A stretch of 64,000 nucleotides of DNA from Pedobacter psychrodurus (GTDB lineage Bacteria; Bacteroidota; Bacteroidia; Sphingobacteriales; Sphingobacteriaceae), in NCBI RefSeq assembly GCF_004331735.1, contig NZ_SJSO01000003.1:186001-250000 (forward strand), written 5' to 3'. Within the stretch, counting starts at the first letter, position 1. Each line of letters opens with the position of its first letter. Below are positions 25,977 through 35,421 of the stretch, one piece after another. The position numbers were made by a program, and so were the translations under genes. The notes beneath the pieces are model-generated. The model ran no database searches, had not been told where the DNA came from, and worked only from the letters and a program-made list of their open reading frames with translations.

Positions 25977-28048
25977 TGTTTATTGAGCAAATTATATTTA
26001 ATAATTTCAGGGTCTATTATGGCAACAACCCTGTTGTTCTGGCAGGTGATAAAAACCGCCATATTTCAATAGTTGCAGGTAACAATGGATTTGGAAAAAC
26101 ATCTTTCCTGACCGGGTTAGTTTGGGGACTGTATGGAAAGTTAATTGTAGATGTTGATCTAAGGTATCGGCAGGAAATCAGTGAATCTGGGGGGTATAGA
26201 AGGTATTGCGAGAAACTAATGAATAAACTTGCAATCAGTAGTACCACTGAGCAGATTTCGACAAAAGTATTTAGCGTAACCCTTAGTTTTACTAAACTCT
26301 TGATTCCTTCTGTTCCCTGTGAACAGGTACAGATCAAACGATCTTATAATATCGAAACAGGTCAGGAAGATGTAGAAATCCTGATAGATGGAATTACGAA
26401 TGAACTAACCAAAAGTGTTGGTCCGGAAATATTTATAAATGATTTTATCCTGCCCAAGGAAATTGCCAAGTTCTTCTTTTTCGATGCGGAAAAAATTGTT
26501 TCCCTATCGGATATTAAGACCGCTGATGAAAAGAAATTTCTAAGCCAGGCCTATGCTGAAGTGCTGGGCATCAAAAAATACACTGATCTAAAGGTCAACT
26601 TAGAGAATGTAAGAATGAGGCTCAGGAATAAATCTGCAAGTAAAAGCGATCGGGACAAACTTTCTAAACTACAGAGCCAGCTTGTCCAGAATGAAAAACT
26701 ACTTGTTTTAAACCAGGATGAAATCAGCGAAAAGTCAGATCTTTTGGCTCAGAAAAGAATGGTATCCGACCGGTATCAGGAACAATTGATCCGTGAGGGA
26801 TCTGGAATGACCATCGATCAGTTCAAGGCACTCCGGGAATCCCAACAGGACCTAGTTGGAAAACTTTCCAAAACTAAAACATTGTTCAATGATCTTCTGG
26901 AACTTGCCCCATTCGCCATTGCTGCTGCAAATGTGCTCAAGGTAAAAAAACAGCTCGAAACCGAACTCACACAGAGCGCAATGTCCCAGACACTGCTTAC
27001 CCAGAAGTTCGGTATGATCAAATCCCTACTCGAGTCCCAGTCGGAAGCATTGGAAATTCCTGCAGGAAAAAAAGGCGCATTGCTGCAATTGATTGAAAGA
27101 ACTTTGATGCCTGATTCTAATATAAACCATAAAGCACTTTTAGACTTTAGTTCCGATCAACAGAATAGGTTCCTGAGCATTTATGATAACCTTATTAATT
27201 CATTCAGCAAATATTTTAAACAACTCATAGCGGACCAGAAACGGATCCAGAGTAATTATAATCTGGTTAATCGTAAATTACAGGATGCCGAATCCAAGGA
27301 AAAGGATACTGTAGTGAGTGCGATACGTCAAAAAAAGCTTCAGGCGGATGCAGAAATCATACAGTTAGAAAATGATATTGACAGGCTTCAGGCACGTATT
27401 TCTGGATTAAACACAGATAATCAGTCCCTTTTAAGACAGACTTCAGAACTTTCCAAACATGTTAGACTGGAGGATGCGGATCATAAAAAAGATTTGGTCG
27501 CAGAGCGGACAATCAATAACCTGGACCGGTTTATCTTAAAACTAAAGCTACAGAAAAAAACTTCCCTGGAAAACAATATCCATACTGAGCTGAATAGGTT
27601 AATGCACAAAAGTAATTTCGTTGGCAGCGTGAATGTAAGCATTCAAGGTGATTTGATCGACATTGACCTCTTTGATCAGCATAACCAGTTGATCGAAAAA
27701 GATATGTTGTCAAAAGGGGAGCAGCAGCTTTATGCTACAGCATTATTAACTGCTTTGATTCAGGAATCGAATATTCATTTCCCTGTATTTATTGATAGCC
27801 CCTTACAAAAGTTCGACAAACAACATTCAAAAAATATCATAAAAGAGTTTTACCCCCATATCGCAGATCAAGTGGTGCTGTTTCCATTACTTCAAAAAGA
27901 ACTTAATGAGGAAGAATATCAATGGTTGCTTCCACAGGTTGGGCGGGCTTATCTGATCGAACAGAATGTTAAGTACCAATCAAAATTTACGGAAGTAAAT
28001 CCAAATGAATTATTTTTGCATCTGAACCAAACCCTGAATCATGTTTAG
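25976..28048 (+). CDS. dndD: DNA phosphorothioation protein DndD, SMC-like ATPase
   Basis: A 690-residue SMC/Rad50-type ATPase. Walker A is G-N-N-G-F-G-K-T-S at 35-43. Two long heptad-rich coiled-coil arms cover about 200-560. The signature L-S-K-G-E-Q-Q-L-Y lies near 578, and Walker B F-P-V-F-I-D-S-P-L near 602-612. F-F-F-D-A-E-K at about 165-171 is the usual DndD segment before the first coil. DndD is thought to open or nick the DNA so that DndC can insert sulfur. The length is typical. It overlaps dndC by one base and dndE by eight. Confidence 0.92.
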   Translation: MFIEQIIFNNFRVYYGNNPVVLAGDKNRHISIVAGNNGFGKTSFLTGLVWGLYGKLIVDVDLRYRQEISESGGYRRYCEKLMNKLAISSTTEQISTKVFSVTLSFTKLLIPSVPCEQVQIKRSYNIETGQEDVEILIDGITNELTKSVGPEIFINDFILPKEIAKFFFFDAEKIVSLSDIKTADEKKFLSQAYAEVLGIKKYTDLKVNLENVRMRLRNKSASKSDRDKLSKLQSQLVQNEKLLVLNQDEISEKSDLLAQKRMVSDRYQEQLIREGSGMTIDQFKALRESQQDLVGKLSKTKTLFNDLLELAPFAIAAANVLKVKKQLETELTQSAMSQTLLTQKFGMIKSLLESQSEALEIPAGKKGALLQLIERTLMPDSNINHKALLDFSSDQQNRFLSIYDNLINSFSKYFKQLIADQKRIQSNYNLVNRKLQDAESKEKDTVVSAIRQKKLQADAEIIQLENDIDRLQARISGLNTDNQSLLRQTSELSKHVRLEDADHKKDLVAERTINNLDRFILKLKLQKKTSLENNIHTELNRLMHKSNFVGSVNVSIQGDLIDIDLFDQHNQLIEKDMLSKGEQQLYATALLTALIQESNIHFPVFIDSPLQKFDKQHSKNIIKEFYPHIADQVVLFPLLQKELNEEEYQWLLPQVGRAYLIEQNVKYQSKFTEVNPNELFLHLNQTLNHV

Positions 28049-28439
28049 CAGTATCAAAACTTCAAGGGCCAATAAGGATCTGGTGACCAAATTGACCAAC
28101 AAGCTGAATTTAGGTGCTGAGAATGTGATCGCCAGGTTGGCATTTACATATTCCCTGTCCCAAGAGAAATTAATGGATCTTTCACAGATCCAGGATTCCT
28201 CAGGTAAAGAGTATAGTGTGAAAGTTCTTTTTGGCGACTATGCCGAGTTCTACGTAGCCTTGGTCTGTGTGCACTATGATATCTATAAAACCGACAAGGA
28301 TATTTCAAGATATATAAAAATGCATATTGACGATGGATTGCAGGGTATTTATGATGAGGTAGAGAATAAAAATTCTATCTCTGGTAATGATTTTATGATC
28401 AATCAAGTTGAAATTGGGCTTAGACATCTGGTAAGCTAA
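28041..28439 (+). CDS. dndE: DNA phosphorothioation protein DndE
   Basis: A 132-residue protein that begins M-F-S-S-I-K-T-S-R-A-N-K and contains T-N-K-L-N-L-G-A-E-N-V-I-A-R-L-A. This is the helical core of DndE, which binds nicked double-stranded DNA through a basic surface. It continues with G-K-E-Y-S-V-K-V-L-F-G-D-Y, also typical. It overlaps dndD by eight bases and ends the modification operon. Its 3' end faces the giant helicase operon. Confidence 0.88.
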   Translation: MFSSIKTSRANKDLVTKLTNKLNLGAENVIARLAFTYSLSQEKLMDLSQIQDSSGKEYSVKVLFGDYAEFYVALVCVHYDIYKTDKDISRYIKMHIDDGLQGIYDEVENKNSISGNDFMINQVEIGLRHLVS

Positions 28440-28526
28440 GACATCTGTAGGGAGGGCTATCAATTTCCCTTCAAAACAGGATATTCAGTTTATAGTTTAC
28501 GTTTTTGTTTTCAGGCTAAAATAGAT

Positions 28527-28542
28527 GGGGGATTTCTCCCCC
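28527..28542. terminator. Short GC hairpin between convergent operons
   Basis: GGGGGA-TTTC-TCCCCC forms a stable short hairpin in the 123-base gap between dndE and the 2283-residue helicase gene. No long T tract follows, so it is a weak or factor-assisted terminator. Confidence 0.45.
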
Positions 28543-28562
28543 TGATCCATTAAATGCTTTGT

Positions 28563-31500
28563 TTATTCATCTTCACTTTCCGTCCTGAAGTGTATATCAA
28601 TGGCATTATAGCTTTCCCTCACAACATATTTCTTTTGTGCCTCGGCATAAATGTTCACCAGTTGGTGCCGATTGGTGAAAATGTTGTTTTCAATATGTTT
28701 TTGCTCGGAAAATATTTTCTGCTCTATATCCTTACTATAAATGGTGATTTTGTTTAAATCTATTCCCATCTCTCCATGCAAAATTGATTCAAGGCTACCC
28801 GGAGAATTTCTGTTGATCTGTTGAAGGTTACGGATTCCGTCTGTATTCTCATCTGGATAAAAGATAACCAGATAATCCCTTGCACGGCTGATGGCAACGT
28901 TGATCAGAAATTTTTTATGAATGAAAGCATTGTAGCCCGGATGTGAAATGCTATAATTCGGCGGGTTGACAATGAAAAATATCATATCACATTCATCCCC
29001 CTGAAATCCGTGGACGGTATCAATTATAACCGTTAAATGATCTCCCAGGTCCAGTGATTCGATCATTTTATTGATCAGTGTAGCTTGCGACCGGTACGGA
29101 CATACAATACCTACCGTCCATGGTTCTTCCCGGTTTACATGTTTTTCAAGGTATCTGATGATCTCATAACTTAAGATTGCAGAATAAAGCTGGTAAGGGC
29201 TTTTGGCAAGCTTGGCAGGCTTATACACTGAATCTTCATTATTTACCGGAAAACGTAGAAGGGTGATTGGTTTAATCCCGAGATTTTTAATTGCTTCAGG
29301 TAATTTTCTGGAATATTCCCGGCCATCTGTATAATCAGCACGGGCATGGTCGAGCTTATCCCCATAACTATATTTTCCAAATAATGATCCGATGAGTTCT
29401 ACACTCCGGTATTGTATCCTCAAATTTTCAATTTTATTACCGTAGACAGGAATATGGGACTGTTCCGTCTCATCAAAACTGTCCAGTCCGATCATAGTAT
29501 AGATATTTTCTTCTTTATTGAAGCCCTCTGGGATATCTTCGTCCGCAAGGTCTACCACAGGCGGGATTTGCAAAGGGTCACCGCTGATCCAGTAATTGGT
29601 TTCTCTGTTTTCAAGGTTTGCAGTACACTGATGGATGGCATAAGCGATATATGTTAATGGAATCATTGAACATTCATCAAAAATCACATAATCCCAGTGT
29701 ACATCTGCGATTCTTGCCGTACCACCATCTGCATCAATAATAAATTCTTCATAGGGTAAGCGGTGGATAGTAGTAGCCAGCACACAGCTGCTCATTAAAT
29801 CGTGCATGTAAGTGTTGGAATCATACAATATACCCGCATCATGTATGATCCTGGAGAAACTTGATCCATACCTGACCAGCCAGGCAGGGTCTGTAGAATG
29901 CTGCAGGATCCTTTCTACCAATACGTCCGCCGCTTTGTTGGTAGGAGTAAGGATCAGAATTTTCATACCTGAACTTTTTTCAATGATCTCTATGACCCGT
30001 TCTGCTATTTTGGTTGTTTTACCGGTTCCAGGGGGACCAAAAATAAATTTGATATCAGCGGGTAGGTTATCCTTTAAGTTGTAATTTTCTTCCCATTCAT
30101 TGGCTGCTGCGATATGTTTGAAAGCTGCAAGAAGCCTCCCCAGTAAGTCTATTGAGCGGGAGAAATGCAAGGTTATCCTTTTGATATTATTGAAGTCAAT
30201 ATTTTCAAGCTGGGCGGTTTTTTTAACCATAGCTAGTACTACCTGCCCTTTTTTGGAAACATCCTGAATTTCAATCTCTGTTTCCCTGCCGTTTTGAAAG
30301 GTAATGATAGCTCTAAACTGGGTACAGTATTCAATGGTGGGGGTTACCGTGCGGTTGGGGTCTTTCAGTCTGATAAGCTTTTCGGAACCGGGCTCACGTG
30401 CTGCAGCGAAAAACTGGATTTCTTTTTCCGTTGCAAACCTGTCTGAACTACTGTCCTGAAGGGTCTGCAGTTCAATAAAATCCCGGAACCATTTGTAGCT
30501 ATACGTATCCCGTTGAAGACTCGTTCGAAGTTCATTCCGATATGCTATTGTCTCGAGTTCTTTTCTTCTTTCCGCAATCTGTTTCAGTATATCTTCATCC
30601 AGATCCTGGTTGTTCAGGATGTCCATGATCCTCATATTGTGCGCATTGAAGCACTCTTCCAATTCATCAAGTGCATTTTGAGGTAACCATTGCTGGTAAC
30701 TCATTTTCTCTAGGTGTGCCGCAAAACTGAATTTCCTTGGGCAGTATATTTTTGTCGGACTGAAATGATATTCATCTGTCGCGATTGTTTTGATCTTTTC
30801 ACCATCTATATATAGATCATCCTGCCTTCCACTGAAATAAAACAGTTTAATCTCTGGGTGTTCTTTTTGCCAGTCGGTATAAAAGGGGTCCGACCACTCT
30901 TGCGCATTGCTTAGTTCTTGCTCATTTGTCACCCTTTCGATTTCAATTTCTAGCATCCCGCTTTTAAAAGTTGGGCTCTCCCCCCAGAATGTGGCATCAT
31001 AGATTTTAAACCCCGGTATGTCCATGAGTTCCTGTATGCTGACGGGGTAACTGCTGAGCTCTTGCTGACTTAGGCTGTCATAATAATAAATATCCGATTG
31101 CACACGCCAAAACCGGTTGGAACCGTCACTTTCCGGATTTATGGGTATAGGTAGTTCTGAAGACGTATTCTGAATGCAATGTTTAATTATCGTTTTTAAA
31201 ATGTGATAGTTGGCAACTTGAGGATGCAGCAGCAGATTTTCATCCAGGCTGATCAGAAGTTTGATAGTGTTGGCAAGCAGATGAAGGTGGATCAGTTCGA
31301 TCTGTTCAAGCTGGCTGAGCAATTCTGGTTCTTCAATCAGTGCAGATCTTAATTTGTTGATCGGCGACCAGTCAAAATTAACACCCAAGGCAACCAAAAG
31401 TTCCCTCTTTTGTTTTAATATGGTGCCATCTGGTTCACGTTTGTTCCATTTAAAAATGTGATCGGGAAGGAGTTCATCAGCTCTCCAGGCAAACTTTGTG

Positions 31501-34500
31501 GCCACTTTTAGACCGGGATCAAATCCGAAAATATCTGTTAAGGGACGGCTTGTCTTTATGGTACCAAAGATGCGGCCCTGTTTTAAAAGAAATTCCAGAA
31601 ACTGAATCTGTTGATCATCTGTTAGGTCCCGGGATATTTCCGGTCCCAATAGTGTTCCATTTTCAATTACCGGATAAAGAAATAGGCTGACGTTCCGCGT
31701 TTTAAAAAAGGGCTGAAAAGATCCCAATTTTAATAGAGCCTGAAGGCCCCTGTATTGTTGGTCAATATATAAGTCCGGTTCAAATAGATCAAAAACATCT
31801 GGGGATAAACCGAAAGAACCTTCAAAGACTACTGGTTCAAGCTGGGTAAACAGACTGTACTTGCTTAGGTCTAATTCAGGTTCTTCGAATTTTGAATACA
31901 AAAGTAAAAAAGCAACTTGTTCTGCATTTTCCAGATAGCCGGTATTGGCATGTACATGCTCCAGTTTTGAAAGTATATCGGATTTATCCGGAGATTGACG
32001 GATTTCAAAAAGTTGGTTGAGTCTGGGTTTATCGTACTGGTGCCTTTGATTAAGTTCTTCTATTATACTGTCCACAAATTTTGCGTTACCGGTTTCTTCG
32101 CTTTCAAATATCCCGGATATTTTGATCATGTATTCTTCTTTTTGAAAATAGATCGTATCTCCTCCAAGATTGATGACATCATTTAGCGTGAAGGATTTTT
32201 CGCCCGTAATGACTTTTAGGGATTCTTTAAGAATGGCACCCGGACGCTCATCCTGTGCATCAACTGTGAGTGCGACCTTGACCATATTGGCGAGCATGTT
32301 TAACCCACGCATGGTCTCAATATCTAAGTCAATTGTTCCAAATTTGTTTAGGTAAGCAATTTTGACTTCCGCATCTTCGGTGGTAATGACTTCCAGTAGT
32401 GATGTATTAAAATCCCCTTCTTTTCCATCCCATTTTTCGATAAGATAATTTGCCAGATCACTTTCACTCCTGGCAATGAGCGGTTTTAGTTCTGCAATCT
32501 CTGGAGCAATGGATAATTCTGGATGAAAATTGATGATATGTGTTTTTAGCAGCACATTATTTCCACACCAGACCGTATCCTGACCATTCTTTCTTTTATC
32601 CACCATAAAAACTTTACCGGTCTGGAAAATGTAGATTTCATCAAAGATATCGATCCCTGCAAGATGCGATGCGATGGCCAGCAGTTGTACTTCCTCCAGA
32701 CTGAGCTGGTTTCTTGCCTTTAAACCCAGATTTGAAGATTCTGAAATGCTGAGGGTAAATGGGGAATGTTTAAGATAAGGCAGTGCTTCGTGCTGGGGTA
32801 GCTCATGACCAAATAACCGTTTCCATAGTTTGGTTAAATCGATATATTGTCCTTTTGATAATTTTTCCCACTCGGGCTGATAAAAAATTTGTTCTGAGGC
32901 AGCAACAAATGTATTATCCAAAGGAATAAAAACTGCGCCCGAAAGTGATTGATTTTGTTTGATTGCTTCCTGATATGCTGTAATGTCCCTATAAAAAGAT
33001 CGCAGGTCTTTACGGATCAATTTTTGGGGGTCCAGGATCAACTTGTTCCACAATGGAATGACTACATCTGTAAATGATTCATTTTCTGTATCCACTATAT
33101 AACGATGGAGATAATCTTTATCTTCTGCAGCTGAAATGGCCAGTGGGGCTTGCCATGGTTTAAAAGGCTTGATCAGCATATTTTCCAGGGCGACGATGTC
33201 CCCTTGCTGGTTTGAAAATAACCTCAGTACGGACATACGCTGATTTCGCTCCAATTCATTCTCCCCATCTTTAGCCTGTTCGAGCACTTTACAGATCATA
33301 TGCTTTTCTTCGGGATTAAAGGAAGCTTTCTCAAATTTGAAACTCAAAAATTCATTCAGGACCTTGTAATCGTTATAATCGATTGACTGTCGTTTACGGA
33401 TAAAATCCTGGATGTTGGAATATACCGCAAGTGAATCCTTGGTTGTAATGAAACCAGCTTTTTCCAGATAGGGCTGTATAGTTTCAATTTCGGCGAATAG
33501 TAATAGATAAGTATGTTCAATATTATCTTTTTTGAGGTTATTGATACTTTTTACATTGCCGTCCTGAAATTCAAATAGGTTCAGGTCGTGAAAGTTATCC
33601 TTAAAAATCTCCGTCTGCGTATTTGTTCCAGTTACATTCTGGATCTGTTCATTGATTTCCTTGATTAATGTTACACGGATTGCCGGATCAGTGAGCAGTG
33701 CCTGGTTTATTTTAGCAGAGGATCCTGCAATGGAGAGGAGGTCAAGCACATCAAACTTTTCAATTTCAAGTATTTCATCTACAGGAACCTTCAGCAATTC
33801 ATCATCTCCCCAGTAAAACCATTCAAAATCCATCCCCAGTTCTTTGTTGTTCAGATTCAACTGTGTTTTCCTGATCCGGATATTATCAGGATCGGTTGCC
33901 ATCTTGTAACCGCCACTGGCATTAACAACAGGAATGTTGCTTTTCAAATAGCTATAGAGCTGTTCCACCAAGGGTTCATTGATCCATTTGCGGTCATGGT
34001 CTTCACTTTCTGCAGAGAGCAGGAGATTGGGGTAAAGGGTAATGAATTTTTCCCGGTCACCAGGTTCATCCGATTCTGACCAAATCGACATTTTCTCTAT
34101 CAAACGTTTGGCAAAGACCTCCAACAAACGCTCATTCAACGGATCAGCATGCAGGGATGTTCTGGCTGATTTTTTATAAAAAGCGTTTGAATGAAGTATA
34201 AACCTGAGTTTATGTTTTTCCTCGCTTAATGGAAAGAAAAGATAAAAGTTAGGTACATTATCAATCAGGTTTACTGCTGTTACATAATCGGTATAACCCA
34301 GCAATAACTGGATGTCAGTGTCTTTCTCCGCTGTTGAAAGCTCATCATCGTTTAGGTTTTCTTCTTTCCCAAATCTGATATAATTGTATTCAGGAGATAG
34401 TTTTTGAATCCGCAGGTCTTCGAAGCTAAGCGGTGCATTTTCTATATCTGTTCCGTTTAGGTGGACCTGGTTCAGCCCCCTTGTATTTGAGGCTGATGAA

Positions 34501-35414
34501 TGGTTGAGTATCGATAGCGAAAACCGGATACCTTCCCTTAGGTTTTCATCTTCCAGGCGGATGCTTTTATCTTCACCAAGTCTCAAAAAGAATAAAGACC
34601 CTGTCTGATAACTTTTCATCGGAATCTGGTCTTTATGTTTGTTGAGCCAGAAGCGGAGCTTATCAACATCATTTTTGGTCAGCGCATCCTGCCTCTCCAC
34701 ATAATGGGCATCACGGATTTTTTCATCCGGCTGTGTCGGAAAATTGGTGATTAGAATTTTAAACAGCCATGGTTCTTCACCCTCAATCAGATAATCTGGA
34801 TCACCTTCATCTTTAGGAATAATATTGTAGGTTTGTTCAGTAGGTATCGTAGCGGTGTCAGAATTCATTAACTGCTTGATATCTGAATTTTGCCAACTGA
34901 ATAGGATCGGCCCATAGTTTTTATTCAACAGCTCATCAATTCCGTTATCTTTTCCAACTAACCGATGTGCAAGTTTGAAACCAATTCCAAACTTTCCAAT
35001 GGTATGATCTTCGGCTTTTTTGGTTGAAACCCCAACATTGAGGATTGATCTGATCGAGGGAAAATCAAAAGTTTTACCATTATTGAGTACAAGTAAATAA
35101 TACTTGCCATCTTCATCCTGGCCCCAGATCATCGTAAAATGTGTGCTGTCTGCGTCAACCGCATTTTGCATGAATTCATAAACTGCCTGGGCATCCTGGG
35201 CCATTTCCAAAAATCCTTCCAGGAAACCTTTGATGCCCCCGACAACTTCTTTCACCTTGTCCCCATGATAAAGGTCAAAAAACCCGAATACGGATTTCCC
35301 GTCTTTTGTTCTGATCTGGGCACCGACAAAGTGCTCATCCCTGTTGGGATCCTTGGTTTCTCTGATTTTATCTTTGTAAAATGTCCTGAATTGGCGTATA
35401 TCTTTTATTTTCAT
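28563..35414 (-). CDS. Giant fusion of Hsp90/sacsin-type ATPase and Upf1/Dna2-type SF1 helicase
   Basis: A 2283-residue protein. Residues about 60-170 form a GHKL ATPase of the sacsin/Hsp90 type: E-F-M-Q-N-A-V-D-A-D (Glu80, Asn84), then L-V-L-N-N-G-K-T-F (108-116), and I-G-K-F-G-I-G-F-K (139-147). About 1600 residues of unknown sequence follow, the long middle expected of a scaffold. Residues about 1785-2200 are an SF1B helicase: G-P-P-G-T-G-K-T-T (1793-1801), D-E-C-S-M near 1914, G-D-P-L-Q-I-P-P, V-H-G-F-Q-G-D-E near 2138, and A-I-S-R-A-R near 2176. It starts 7 bases after the RecD-like gene, so the two form an operon. Full-length frames and intact motifs argue for function. I know of no named system with this exact pair. 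Confidence 0.8.
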   Translation of the reverse strand: MKIKDIRQFRTFYKDKIRETKDPNRDEHFVGAQIRTKDGKSVFGFFDLYHGDKVKEVVGGIKGFLEGFLEMAQDAQAVYEFMQNAVDADSTHFTMIWGQDEDGKYYLLVLNNGKTFDFPSIRSILNVGVSTKKAEDHTIGKFGIGFKLAHRLVGKDNGIDELLNKNYGPILFSWQNSDIKQLMNSDTATIPTEQTYNIIPKDEGDPDYLIEGEEPWLFKILITNFPTQPDEKIRDAHYVERQDALTKNDVDKLRFWLNKHKDQIPMKSYQTGSLFFLRLGEDKSIRLEDENLREGIRFSLSILNHSSASNTRGLNQVHLNGTDIENAPLSFEDLRIQKLSPEYNYIRFGKEENLNDDELSTAEKDTDIQLLLGYTDYVTAVNLIDNVPNFYLFFPLSEEKHKLRFILHSNAFYKKSARTSLHADPLNERLLEVFAKRLIEKMSIWSESDEPGDREKFITLYPNLLLSAESEDHDRKWINEPLVEQLYSYLKSNIPVVNASGGYKMATDPDNIRIRKTQLNLNNKELGMDFEWFYWGDDELLKVPVDEILEIEKFDVLDLLSIAGSSAKINQALLTDPAIRVTLIKEINEQIQNVTGTNTQTEIFKDNFHDLNLFEFQDGNVKSINNLKKDNIEHTYLLLFAEIETIQPYLEKAGFITTKDSLAVYSNIQDFIRKRQSIDYNDYKVLNEFLSFKFEKASFNPEEKHMICKVLEQAKDGENELERNQRMSVLRLFSNQQGDIVALENMLIKPFKPWQAPLAISAAEDKDYLHRYIVDTENESFTDVVIPLWNKLILDPQKLIRKDLRSFYRDITAYQEAIKQNQSLSGAVFIPLDNTFVAASEQIFYQPEWEKLSKGQYIDLTKLWKRLFGHELPQHEALPYLKHSPFTLSISESSNLGLKARNQLSLEEVQLLAIASHLAGIDIFDEIYIFQTGKVFMVDKRKNGQDTVWCGNNVLLKTHIINFHPELSIAPEIAELKPLIARSESDLANYLIEKWDGKEGDFNTSLLEVITTEDAEVKIAYLNKFGTIDLDIETMRGLNMLANMVKVALTVDAQDERPGAILKESLKVITGEKSFTLNDVINLGGDTIYFQKEEYMIKISGIFESEETGNAKFVDSIIEELNQRHQYDKPRLNQLFEIRQSPDKSDILSKLEHVHANTGYLENAEQVAFLLLYSKFEEPELDLSKYSLFTQLEPVVFEGSFGLSPDVFDLFEPDLYIDQQYRGLQALLKLGSFQPFFKTRNVSLFLYPVIENGTLLGPEISRDLTDDQQIQFLEFLLKQGRIFGTIKTSRPLTDIFGFDPGLKVATKFAWRADELLPDHIFKWNKREPDGTILKQKRELLVALGVNFDWSPINKLRSALIEEPELLSQLEQIELIHLHLLANTIKLLISLDENLLLHPQVANYHILKTIIKHCIQNTSSELPIPINPESDGSNRFWRVQSDIYYYDSLSQQELSSYPVSIQELMDIPGFKIYDATFWGESPTFKSGMLEIEIERVTNEQELSNAQEWSDPFYTDWQKEHPEIKLFYFSGRQDDLYIDGEKIKTIATDEYHFSPTKIYCPRKFSFAAHLEKMSYQQWLPQNALDELEECFNAHNMRIMDILNNQDLDEDILKQIAERRKELETIAYRNELRTSLQRDTYSYKWFRDFIELQTLQDSSSDRFATEKEIQFFAAAREPGSEKLIRLKDPNRTVTPTIEYCTQFRAIITFQNGRETEIEIQDVSKKGQVVLAMVKKTAQLENIDFNNIKRITLHFSRSIDLLGRLLAAFKHIAAANEWEENYNLKDNLPADIKFIFGPPGTGKTTKIAERVIEIIEKSSGMKILILTPTNKAADVLVERILQHSTDPAWLVRYGSSFSRIIHDAGILYDSNTYMHDLMSSCVLATTIHRLPYEEFIIDADGGTARIADVHWDYVIFDECSMIPLTYIAYAIHQCTANLENRETNYWISGDPLQIPPVVDLADEDIPEGFNKEENIYTMIGLDSFDETEQSHIPVYGNKIENLRIQYRSVELIGSLFGKYSYGDKLDHARADYTDGREYSRKLPEAIKNLGIKPITLLRFPVNNEDSVYKPAKLAKSPYQLYSAILSYEIIRYLEKHVNREEPWTVGIVCPYRSQATLINKMIESLDLGDHLTVIIDTVHGFQGDECDMIFFIVNPPNYSISHPGYNAFIHKKFLINVAISRARDYLVIFYPDENTDGIRNLQQINRNSPGSLESILHGEMGIDLNKITIYSKDIEQKIFSEQKHIENNIFTNRHQLVNIYAEAQKKYVVRESYNAIDIHFRTESEDE

Positions 35415-35421
35415 TTTTTAG